Source: Hirudo medicinalis
Lineage: Eukaryota; Annelida; Clitellata; Hirudinida; Hirudinidae
Direction of reading: 5' to 3'
DNA: 64,000 nt
Assembly: GCA_011800805.1 (NCBI GenBank)
Contig: MPNW01000083.1
Location: forward strand, 1 to 64,000
The position numbers and the translations under genes are program-made. The first letter of the stretch is position 1; each line of letters begins with the position of its first letter. The notes beneath the pieces are model-generated. The model was given only the letters and a program-made list of their open reading frames with translations, made no database searches and was not told where the DNA came from. Shown here in pieces: positions 29,157-40,328 of this stretch.

Positions 29157-30775
29157 ATGGATGAGATTGATTGTGATTCCGACAGAGAGGTTAGTTATTT
29201 TATGAACTTTTGTGTTTTTAACATGTCCAATTTTGTCTTGAAATTTAGGCCCGTATGATTCATTAAGAATATTCGTACTTAGCTTGAATTTGACGTTATG
29301 TTTTTGTTAAATTTATAACTATATAGAGCTATATATGTTAAGTAACTGCGAAAGGAATTTGAGTTATATAACTCAGCTCTGGAAATGACTTTAGTGCTCC
29401 TTAATTGCAAATTAGTCTGGCAAGGCTTTTATTTTTGAAATGAAATTGCATAGTTGGATAACGTGCCATGAAGACATTTTAAAATCTGAAAATAAATTGG
29501 AGATGTAATCTTTTTAACTTTCCCTTTTGAAACTAAAACTTTGCATTAAAAATTCCAGTTGCAAGTAGCTTTCAAGAAAGGTCTTTTAAAAAATTTAGTA
29601 AGACAGACTGAAAAAGTTATACCACAGACGACCAATAACAAAGTATGTAATTCCCGCAAACACAATATTCTTGTTTACATACTAATATTTTCAATTTAAC
29701 CTATTAAATCTTGAAGCAAGGACTTATAGAGTCATTAGAGAGTTTGAAGAAATCTCTACCATGGTCTGAAACACTGGATGTTTGTGTCGATCCACTTCCA
29801 ATTCCGAGCTGTGTCAGTGTTGAATCTGGTGAAGTGGCTGAAAATCACATAAAGCGTGAAAACTTATTGTAAGCACTCTGCTTCTACTTTTGCTTGAAAA
29901 AACATAATCTATTTCGAAACATCTTTCTAGCTATCGTCAAGCACAAGCTGCCGTCTTGTTTGGCTTGGAAAAGCTTAAGAAATTGAACATTCCCACACAG
30001 AGACCAAACGATTATTATGCTGAGATGGCCAAGTCGGATGTTCACATGAAGAAGGTCTGTCATATTCGATGTGTTCCTGTCACTTTTCACTGCGATAAAC
30101 GATTTTTATTGTGAATTTTCAATTTGCTTTATTTTCATTGTCTTTAAAATATAGGTGAAGGAAAAGCTGCTTTCTGTCCAAGCGATTAAAGAGAAAGCTG
30201 AAAAGGCAAAGAAGGACAGAGAAGCAAGGAAATTCAACAAACTAGTAAGAATTTAATATTTACTCAGTTATAAGTTGAATTATTAATTATTGATAAACAA
30301 AGTTTTTTTCAAAAATTTACTCAAAGATTGAATTCTATCTGCTTTTAAGGCTGCTAAAGAAACTAAGAATGCCAAGAAGAAAGAGAAACTTAAGAACAAA
30401 GATCAGTTGAAGAAAATGAAAAAGAAGTTTAGTTTTGGTTAGGGATGCTTTTCTTGTTCTTTTACTTTGCAAGAAAAGCTACTATTATAAACATCTGCAA
30501 TGAGGTTTCATGTTGACATTGAATGAAGGTAAGAATGGTGCGGAGGGCAACGAGGACAAGAAGGCGTTCAAAGGTGGAAATTCAAAGCCGAAGAAGGACG
30601 CACCAAATAGGCGAGTGTGGCTTTGGAACCATAATTTTTGTGATTTGTTGCTGAATTTGTGTTGATTCAAAACAGGCCCAACAACAAGAGAAATTTGAAA
30701 AACAAAAAGTTTGGCTTTGGAGGACAGAAAAAAAGATCAAAAATGAACAACAAGGACAGTTTCAACGATATTTAA
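29157..30775 (+). CDS. EBNA1BP2: rRNA-processing protein EBP2
   Basis: Nucleolar factor needed for 27S pre-rRNA processing and 60S ribosome assembly. Eight exons, 29157-29189, 29559-29642, 29717-29868, 29931-30054, 30155-30244, 30350-30437, 30529-30610 and 30676-30775, give 250 residues, somewhat shorter than the vertebrate protein. Diagnostic blocks are FYRQAQAAVLFGLEKLKKL and RPNDYYAEMAKSDVHMKK. A long Lys-rich coiled segment follows, then the C-terminal KNKKFGFGGQKKRSK. To keep the FGFGG frame, intron 7 must start with GC (AATAG|GCGAGT), an accepted minor GC-AG donor. The acceptor before 30529 has a weak pyrimidine tract. AATAAA at 30800 follows the stop closely. Confidence 0.94.
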
Positions 30776-30799
30776 TGGAAATGTTTTTAGTACAGAAAA

Positions 30800-30805
30800 A
30801 ATAAA
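30800..30805 (+). terminator. EBP2 poly(A) signal
   Basis: AATAAA begins 25 bases after the stop codon, so the 3' UTR is very short. Confidence 0.65.
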
Positions 30806-31255
30806 TATTGTGTACCCAATATATATCGTTGTTGTTGGAGATAAGTCATTTGTGGGTGCCAGGTTTTATGATTGAAATATTTAAGGATGTTGGGTGCTGA
30901 GGAAATGATTTTGGATGAACACAACAAGCACATCATTACCATAAATCAATGTTACAATTATGAGGAACATTGAGCATCAACTCAGAAATATATTTCATTT
31001 AAATGCTGTGAGTTGATAATGCACATTAATGCTCCAATTCTTGTGTCAATATGTTCCTCTGCATATTTAATGAAATAGTCAGAGCAATGATGCTTTGAAT
31101 TTGTTCCACATTATTTTCAAGTAAGCTAAATCCAGCACATAGAAAGTAAAAACAGAAACAATGCAACTGTATCAAAGAATTAATATTCTGAAGTTTGGTT
31201 AAACGAGAGCACACACGAGGTGCTAGAAGAACGCTTGAGTTGTCACAAGATTCAA
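30806..31255. other. Gap between the convergent EBP2 and IKK genes
   Basis: Holds the 3' UTRs of two convergent genes. No RNA gene, repeat or further coding exon was recognised. Confidence 0.5.
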
Positions 31256-34201
31256 TCAGTAGTCCGGGAATCCCAAGTCATTAGGAAAGGATGGAGATTT
31301 CTCTGACAGGAGGACTTGGGCCCTAGAATGAATGAAAATAACTAAACCATGAGACTTTAGCATAAAGATAAAAACTCCCTGTATAGTGCCTGTATAATTG
31401 ATTATAACCATACCTGTTCACTAAATCCATACTTTTGAGGCACAACTCTTCAGTAGATAAGTCCATGCCAGAATTTTTGGAGTAGCTTGCAATAGCCCGA
31501 GTTTTCTAAAATCACTTGTGAGTCATCATGCAGTTATGTGTAATTATAACTTTCTACATGATGATTGGTGGAACCGAGGAAACTCAGTCCCAGCTTTTTT
31601 CGACAGCAATGAACATGTAATTATTGTCATGCGATATACGCACTTTATTCTCAACTATTCTCCAAACTTCTCGTTGCCTGCTGGTCTGAGTGGCTGTTAT
31701 TTCATGTGATGCAGACTCCATTTTCTGAATGATTTCCTCAATTGGTGCTTTGAGTGAAAACATTTCTTTACATAAACCCATGACTGTTCTGAAATCAGAA
31801 TCTTCACTCTAAAACCCTCTTATTTTCAACATTGTTCCAGTCAGCTCTGACCTCATGTGTGATCTGCTTTCTTTGGAAAATTGTTCAAAGTCTTTTTCAA
31901 CTGCCAGGAGGCAGGTTTTAATTTCTGCAAGTTTATCAGCTTGTTTTGCTGAATTTTTTTAAATGGACAAATGCTCAACAAGTTAATTAAAAATTGCAAA
32001 AAATGATTTGGTAACCAACCAGTGGTATTTCTAAAATAGTCCACAATGTCCTGGGCAGTCTGAAAGCTGTTTCAAACAACAATTGATTGTTCATATATTT
32101 CTTCATAAATTTAAAAAATATCCATTCTTAACCCATCTATCACAAAGCTACAGGAATAAAGCATAAACATTGTAATACAATACAGGAATAAACCAAAGTT
32201 GGGCAAAACTGCTTAAGTCGGACTAAAGCAAACAAGCATATATCAAGACCTGCACATAATATTAAACATAACAAACAATTGTAAATTGCGTTAAACTCGT
32301 TAAACTTATTAGACACAACAGCAATTGATCACAACAACTTATCACGAGTAAGCATAATTGTAATCATAATGACAAAATATTGTAGTATTGTAATCATTTA
32401 TTAGATTTGTTGGCTTGATTGTAAACAGATTCATAATATAATTAACTCACTGGGACTTTATTTTCACTTCTCTCTCACATTCTACACACAATCTCTTAAG
32501 GCACTCGTGTATTTTGCATTCAATGGCATTATATTTGTCAGCAAAAGGTTCTCCATGTGCTATCTGGAGACACATTTGTAAGAAAATGAAGGAAAGTACT
32601 CATAACAGAGATGAGATTTTATAAAATAAAATCAGAGTGACAATCTTACTAAATCCTTCCAATCATTTATTTTTCTGTCCTGTGACAGCCACTTTTCCAG
32701 AAGTAGACCTAAATTTGTAAATGTAAAAAAATCAATCAAGAACGAACATATTTATTATTTCTTAAAGTAAGTCTTGAATGCATCATCAATTATTTAGTAG
32801 TTACCGGCGACATCACGTGCATGTGAACGTTGTCACGAGTCAACCAATCAAGACATACATGAAAATGAAAGTCACACAAACCCGCATCAGAAGAGCACTT
32901 TGTTGCTTCTTCAACGTCAATCCCCAGACTGCAACATCAGTAAATTTTATACTGTCATTGCATTAGTGGAAACATCCCCTCAGTCACATTAATTACTTAA
33001 CATAATATAATTTACTTAACAGTAACATAACTTATTAGTCATCAAGTAACATCTCAGTGAATGCCAATAAGCAATTGCAACCTCTCAGAGAATAATTCAA
33101 CTTTTGACTGCAACATTGTTGTTACTTTTCTAAGAGTTTTGACCTGCTCTTCAAAGTTTGTCCTTTCCCTCAGCAAGCAGAGCCTGAAAATGTTGTTTCT
33201 TCTTTAAATAGATTTTATTCGTCAATAATCGACAAATTAAGAAATTAACTTGATCCCCTCCATGGATTTGAGAAGATGCTGGAAAGAGCGATAAAGAGTC
33301 CAACAATAATGTGTCAGATGCTTGCTTAGCTTCAACTGCTCCTAGATATTTTCAATATTTGCAACCATCACTCAAGGACAAGGATATTAATTTCATTTAG
33401 GAGTCAGCAGAAAATATAGCAATTTTGAAAAATAAAAAGACTTAGAATGGCAACTGTAATTACTGTAGAGTCATAGGCATTCTGCCTGCCAGTCATCATT
33501 TGATCCAGTTTGGGTGTTCTTGGTTTCTTTTTCTCAGGGACTTCAAGGACCAGACAGGCAAGAATGAGATCTATATCAACTTCCTCTAATTCCTGATCCT
33601 GAAATAAAAATAATTTGTAACTGACATTGTTGTTCAATAATCAACAACATTTTAACAAATTTGTATTTTATTTTCATACAGCCAATATTTTCAAATAGCT
33701 CCTTATGAATCCATATTGGATGTGAAGGCACTCTAACTGCCCAACCAATTATAATGAACTGCTCCCCAAGGTCACTTTGCAGACGTGCAGGCTGGGCCTC
33801 CGACAGGACACGAAACGACCGTTGCATTTTACCTCTGTAACCCTCTGAGCTCACCTGCACTAATTTTAAAATTCATGAAAATCAAACTCAAAGTACTGAC
33901 CAGGTCGTAGTCCACCGAGGTACGATATTTGGTCAAACAAGAGTCTTTATCTGCAACAAGTCCAGTTGTCGTCATAAATATGAAATGGTCCCCAGGGGAG
34001 ATATTGAGAGTGCGGCAAAATAACAAAGAAAGGTTGCCAATGGATTTGAGGCTCTCGTTGTCAACGATGTCAAAATAATGGGATTCATTCGCAAAGGGAT
34101 CGAACACATGAAGGGGCTGAAAAATGTTTATTGTCCATCAGGTTGCTGTCCTTATTCATCAGTTATTTGATGTTATCATTTAATGGAAACATAAATAAAT
34201 A

Positions 34202-34233
<32 letters not shown>

Positions 34234-36150
34234 AAAGCATTTCAAACCAATTTAGGGAGTCATCAGCTAACTTTTCAAGTTCTAATTAAATCTGTCAATA
34301 AAATACCAGTGTTATAAAAAGTACTGCTCTTCATACTTAAGTAAAAGTACAAGTAACACCTCAAAAATTTACTTACGTAAAAGTGAAAGTATAATTTTTT
34401 TTATATATTTAAGTATAAATATACTTAATATTTATATAAAATAAAAAAAAATTTTTTTTTGTGGGGGTTAGAACCCTGGGTGCTGTTTCTCATCAAACCT
34501 TTACAGATTTAAAGTTCATTTTATTCACAAATTATTCTACGTCGTGGTGGATATGGGTGGATCTTTTATTTTCCTCATTTTTGTGGATTCCAGTTTCGTG
34601 TAAAACCACAAAACAGATTGAAAAAAACCGTTGGAACGTTCATTTAAGATTGATAATTATGCTGATCGTGATGAGAGATAGATTATCATCCATTTTATAA
34701 CAGGATATTTTGACAAAGATTAGTAATATTCTCTATAAATTCGCAACATCACACAAGCAAGCCACCTTTTAGTGAACTTTGAAGTGCTTCGGTTCTTTTC
34801 ATGTTTGTGACACAAAAGAGTGTGACACAAAAGAGCTTGCCACGAAATTGTTCTCACGACTTAAACATTTCTCCTCTTTCTAAATCCAAATGAATGTTAA
34901 TTATCCTTATTGCTCTTCTAAAATTTCTGGTTTGGAAAACTCTTCAATTCAAAACTTAAAAGTTCACGATACAATAATATTAAAGTAATTTTGTGAAACC
35001 AATCGCATCAAAGGTTGTTTAGTTTTGTTACCTTAGTAACGCTTTGTGGCGAACGAAGTAATGAAGTAAAAGTATTTCCGAAAATCTTACTTCGTTACAA
35101 ATAAAAGTACTGAAAATTTTCCATACCTCATTACAAGTAAAAAGTACTCCGATTGTGCTTAAGCAAAGTAAAGCATTACTTTTACTTCATTACCCATCAA
35201 CACTGTAAAATACCTTGTGTTGGAAAAGCGTTTTGAGCAGTTCATGACAGGTTGGGATTTTCTTCTCATTCATACCTCCCCTCCGTTTTGGGTCATACAT
35301 CAACATCAGCCTGAGCCAGGCCTCAAAATATGTCTGAGAAGTGCTAAAATAAAATTATGATACCAATTTTTATAATTGGTTATTGAAAATTGCACATTAC
35401 AAAATGACCTCAAATTTTAACCACAAACAAATATTCAAAAGATATCCACACCTTGAGATTTTACTTTTTGGGAGGCGATCAGAATATGTAGCCGAGTTGC
35501 TATTATTGGGGTAGGCATAAATATCTTTGTCGCTTTTGGACCGAACAACCTGAAGCCTGATTAAAATTTAAAAAACTCATTCGTCGTGTTTAATAAGCAG
35601 AGTTATCGAAAACATAAACTTATGATCATTCCAAAGCCAAACTCGATATCGTAAATATTGAAAATCAGCCGATCATTTTTTTTTAATTGAATAATTATTT
35701 TATTATAAATATCGATTCAATAATTTATAAAATTGTTTCGATGATTCCCTACCAGACAAACATATCGGGAAATTGCATGAACGGTCTGAAACCACTGATG
35801 CATTCGAATATTGTTGTCCCTAACGACCAATAGTCCACCGATCCTGTATATTCAGGCTTGGAGTTACTCAACAATTCGGGTGCCTGATTAAGACATTAAT
35901 TAGCTTAATAATTATCAGTATTTTATCAACTACAACTAAATAAATAGATAATAAATATGTAATATATAACAAAAAATTAAGTAATAATTGAAATTATTAA
36001 GATGCATTTTAAGGATACCAATTTCTTACTTTTATTTTTGAATAATTTGCAAAAGTGTTTTATTGAATTAATCACTGATGTGCCACAAAATAACATTAAA
36101 CTTCTCAAATGACTCTCCAAATAAGGGAACTTCCCTTGCAAGCAGGATAT

Positions 36151-36183
<33 letters not shown>

Positions 36184-37379
36184 AGATTTTTAAATTTCAA
36201 TATAGGTTTTGCCTCAATATTGTGTGAAAAACTAGGTTCAAAATCAAGAAATCAAATGACCAGGTATTGGATTGTTCCAACAAAAGATGTGCAAATGCTG
36301 TCTTGAGAAACCTCTTTAGCATATCCAAGATCAATAATTTTGTAAACGATCTAAAAATAATTGGGACTATTAAGGCATTCAGATATTAAATCCGATATTC
36401 ACTATTGGTCATAATCTAATTATTAGTGATTACCTAATCATTGGAATTAACAATAATAATAGTAAATAATTATGACTCCCATTGTAAAATTAAATTCTAA
36501 AAGTATAAATATGAGGTCCAAGATTATGGAAAAATTTTCAGATATGTTGAAAACATTTTGTTCCTAACTTGAATTTGAAACTAAAGTTATTAATACGAAA
36601 ATTATTACCTTGTAAAAATGTAAGATGTAAATATGCAAATTGTGAATTATTCATAAATAAGTAACATCTTTTCACTCGAAGATACCCTGCGTCCTGGCGA
36701 TTTTTGGAGCACAATGTTCTCGGGTTTCAAATCTCGGTGGTAAATCCTCAAAGCGTGCAAGTACTTGATTGCATCAGAAACATCATGGGCTATTGCTTTC
36801 ACTTGAATTTCTTCCAGACCAAACATGTTGTGAGGATGATTCAATTCCTAAATAAAGGAAAATATGAATAGAAATATTTTAAAAAAGATAATTACACGTA
36901 GCACAAATGGAATTGTTATTATATATTTATGGAATATCCTGGCACAAACTTAATGCAAAGCAAGTTAGTCTAACAACAAAAATCTAGTAACTTGTTAAAT
37001 TCCCCAAACCTTTCTCAGATCTCCACTGTTACAATATTCCATTGCTAAAACTGGATTTGATAAAATGTTGAATCCTTTCAACTCATCTGGAAGGGGTACA
37101 CTTTTGACGATATAAGGACTGTCTAGTTTCAGCATGATGTCACATTCATTCTGCCATCTTACTTTCATTCTCTCAGTCATGGAATTTTGTTTACATTCCT
37201 TTACCACCAAATATACACCATCCTAATTTAAAAAAAAATTGAAATTACAGATTCCTTCAAATAAAGATTTCCTTCAAAATACAACTCACTTTGCTCATGA
37301 ACAGACGTACGTTTCCAAAACCACCAGATCCCAACAAACCGTCTTTTTCTCTCCATTCATTTGTACTAGTAGGAGACAT
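31256..37379 (-). CDS. CHUK/IKBKB: I-kappa-B kinase (IKK-alpha/beta type)
   Basis: Catalytic subunit of the IKK complex of NF-kappaB signalling. Resolved exons: 37290-37379, 37010-37222, 36686-36847, 36261-36350, 35753-35883, 35452-35556, 35214-35343, 33901-34116, 33464-33598, 33250-33341, 33082-33183, 32859-32928. Further exons run to a TGA at 31256-31258 and are only partly resolved. The kinase domain has GSGGFGN, catalytic Lys38, [20 protein letters not shown] with Asp140, DLG in place of DFG as in IKKs, and the activation loop SICTSFVG with Ser173 and Ser177 matching the paired IKK phosphosites. A ubiquitin-like domain (33901-34116 and 33464-33598) and a helical scaffold region follow. 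The C-terminus (NDLGFPDY) shows no NEMO-binding LDWSWL motif. A 94-codon open stretch at 33576-33860 might be a cassette exon, but family alignment joins its neighbours directly. Confidence 0.93.
34199..34236. repeat. ATG triplet microsatellite in an IKK intron
   Basis: About twelve ATG triplets beside the MITE insertion. Confidence 0.9.
34307..35205. mobile_element. hAT-like non-autonomous element (MITE), 899 bp
   Basis: The ends are CAGTGTT at the left and AACACTG at the right, a perfect 7-bp terminal inverted repeat. Subterminal AAGTAAAAGTA and TACTTTTACTT motifs are also inverted. The flanks are a perfect 8-bp direct repeat TAAAATAC (34299-34306 and 35206-35213), the target-site duplication length of hAT elements. 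No transposase frame is present inside, so it would need a transposase supplied elsewhere. It lies in the IKK intron between 35213 and 34117, touching the 5' splice site of the exon ending at 35214. Confidence 0.88.
36152..36183. repeat. TA dinucleotide repeat
   Basis: About fourteen TA units in an IKK intron. Confidence 0.85.
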
Positions 37380-37742
37380 TTCTATGATAAAGTGTTACGA
37401 GATTATGAAATCTCCCTTTAATATCAACTCAAATATCTAAACGGGAAAAGATATTTTCAGGATATGGAATTTCCAGATTTAACCATCAACTGCTTTAGCG
37501 TTTTATTTATTATCATAAATGTACCAAACGCATAATAGCTGATAAATTGACTAAATTATATAATCAAACTGATATGAATACAAATTAATAATATAATTTG
37601 ATCTTATTAGCAGTTAAAATGTTTGCGTCAGTTCAAGTATGCACATGACAACAAGATATGAAGTTTCTCATATGACAGGCACACCCACTAAATTTGATAT
37701 AAAAGTGATTTTTCTGCTATTCTGAAGCATTGGATCTTAGTG
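37380..37742. promoter_or_regulatory. Shared IKK/NAGA promoter region
   Basis: Divergent start codons are separated by 363 bases. No clear core element was identified. Shared use is an inference from spacing. Confidence 0.4.
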
Positions 37743-39543
37743 ATGTTGAAAATACTTGCGTTACTTTGTCTTTGTGTGGCGTTTACTGCAGCTCTGGACA
37801 ATGGAGTTGCCAGGACTCCACCTATGGGTTGGATGAGCTGGGAGAGGTTTAGATGCAATGTGGACTGCAAAAATGACCCCGACAACTGCATCAGGTATGT
37901 AAATATAAATAGTTTTACATAAGCAAGCATTTATCGTTATATCGCACTTATTTTCAGCGAGAAGTTATTCGTTGACATGGCCGATAGAATGGCCGCAGAA
38001 GGTTACAGAGAGGCCGGTTACGAGTACGTCATTATTGACGATTGCTGGATGTCTAAGGAGAGAGACGAAATTGGAAGATTGCAGCCAGATCCTGAAAGGT
38101 TTCCCCATGGAATCAAATGGCTTGCTGACTATGTTTGTACACTTAAAATTCACATTAATATATTTTTATTCAATTTGTCTAAATTTCAAAATCACTACAA
38201 ATAATATTTTAGATGACATTAAAATAATTGATTTGAATATTTAGGTCCACTCAAAGGGACTGAAGTTTGGCATCTACGGAGATTTTGGCAGCAAAACATG
38301 TGGTGGTTACCCAGGCAGTGAATACTATCTTCAAACTGATGCTCAGACATTTGCTGATTGGGGAGTTGATTACTTCAAAATGGATGGATGTTATTCCTCT
38401 ACCACTCAATATGAAGATGGTAAGTTGAGCTTTAAAAGTTTCTTGTTCGTGATGGAATAAAAATAAGTTCCTTATTGAATGTCAGAGATGTTTAGATTTT
38501 CATTATTTGCAAAACAGTGACTCAACCATTTTTTATTTATCAGGTTATCCAATCATGGGGTTCTTTTTGAACATTACTGGCAGACCCATTGTTTACTCAT
38601 GCAGCTGGCCAGCCTACCAAGAGCCAAAGACAAAGGTGTGATTTAGCATACAGTTATGTAGTTATATTAATTTTCCAATATCGTAACTTATCACATAATC
38701 AATCTTCGATTATTTCATCTGTTCAGCCAAACTATGAAAAGATTGCCAAATATTGCAACCTGTGGAGGAACTATGTCGACATTCAGGACTCGTGGACAAG
38801 TGTGCAAAAAATCATCACATTCTTTGGAGAGGATCAACATGACTTCATGAAACATGGAGCTCCCGGAAGTTTCAACGACCCCGATATGGTTTGTTACCAA
38901 ATACAATTCACTATTTACTTATGAATTAGTAATATCTAAGTTTCATGAATGAGTGAGGATTAAACACTGATGCAATAGCCATTTCAAAATATATTTAACC
39001 TATTGCACCTTCTTGTCCAGCTCATCATTGGCAACTTTGGCTTGAGTGAGGACCAGCAGAAGACCCAAATGGCTCTCTGGAGTGTCATGGCTGCCCCACT
39101 CATCATGTCAAATGATCTCAGAGACATGAAGCCTTTCTCAAAATCCCTTCTCCTCAATGCACCTGCCATCGCCATTAATCAAGATGCTCTTGGTGTTCAA
39201 GGAAAGAGAATCAAGAAAGTTAGTATTTCACTCAATGGCAGTTCATTTAGGTTGCTATTCTTAATCTGAAATGCCTTTGCAGATAGGTGACATTGAGATC
39301 TGGACCAAACCCATCCTGCCAACAGGTGACCTCGCCTTTTCAATTGTGAATCTTGGTTATAAGGTGCCCAAGAAAGTCACTGTGAAGATTTCTGATCTTG
39401 GTCTGAACAACCCTGCTGGCTACTACATCAATGAAGTTTTTGATGGAGTTCAACTCCCCAAGAAATATTTGCCCACAGACCTGCTCTCAGTCAGGGTCAA
39501 CCCCAGTGGTGTCTTTTTTGGAAAGGCCAAGCAGCTGTCTTAA
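37743..39543 (+). CDS. NAGA: Alpha-N-acetylgalactosaminidase (GH27)
   Basis: Lysosomal glycosidase that removes terminal alpha-GalNAc from glycoproteins and glycolipids. Seven exons, 37743-37894, 37958-38132, 38245-38419, 38544-38635, 38727-38888, 39021-39218 and 39283-39543, join in frame into 404 residues (usual about 410). A signal peptide covers roughly residues 1-17, followed by [19 protein letters not shown]. The nucleophile is Asp156 in KMDGC and the acid/base is the Asp of DIQDSW (about 219). The loop that separates the two GH27 enzymes reads CSWPAY, with Ser188 and Ala191 as in NAGA; alpha-galactosidase A has Glu and Leu there. The GalNAc-specific call therefore rests on visible residues. 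Head-to-head with IKK, convergent with PAPSS. Confidence 0.94.
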
Positions 39544-40328
39544 ACACAATTATTATTCTTAGCATTAGATTTTTCACGTGATTTGAGACCATTTTCAATG
39601 ATAGTCTCTGTGACTAAACTCAATTTCTAAACAAAGAACACTTGCGAGTTATTTTGTTGTTTGAATAACATAAGTGCACCACAAACATTTAAAAAAGGAA
39701 TTTTAAAACTGACATAATGTTGGAGGTACAAGATTAAAAGTGACTCGGGTTAATTAAAAGCAATCGAGGCTGACGAGCCAGCCAGGTGGTTGCAGCAGTA
39801 AATCGGCCTCAATCCTGGAATGGTGTTCCATGTGCCACCAGTGCTTCGTTCCATGGAATAGATGTTGCTGGTGTTTATGCTTGTGTAAGAGTTCGAACAA
39901 AGTGGCTGGCATTTGGACCATTAATAACAATTCAAAACTTGAAAACCCATAACATCAACAAATATAAAGAGAAGTTGTCGCATGAAAACAGTTTGAATCG
40001 TCAGAAGCTGTGAATTCTACTCATGAACAATGAAAACTTTTCAACATAAAAACTCAAAAGTTAGAAGATCAATAAGTAAAACCGAGGTCGAGAACACAAT
40101 CTAGATAAGAAATAGTGAGTTTAAAAACTTCACGCATGATTAAACATGATTAAAACATCCAGAAGACCCAACTCCAGAGTGAAAATAAACCTTAACAGCT
40201 AGAGATTAAACATTGTTTCCAAGATCTTTTGAAATTAGTAAAGACAAGCACCACATACTGATAGAAGTCTCAAAATTGTAAGAATCTCCTGATACTTGAT
40301 GGAGAATTTTGTAAAATTCTCACAATGA
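39544..40328. other. Gap between the convergent NAGA and PAPSS genes
   Basis: 3' UTR sequence of both genes. A GC-richer patch at about 39780-39910 gives no recognised product. No tRNA or repeat was recognised. Confidence 0.5.

Noticed and set aside
33576..33860. 94-codon open stretch considered as an IKK exon
   Set aside because: The neighbouring exons join directly in frame to give the ubiquitin-like domain; including this one needs a weak donor. Left as a possible cassette.
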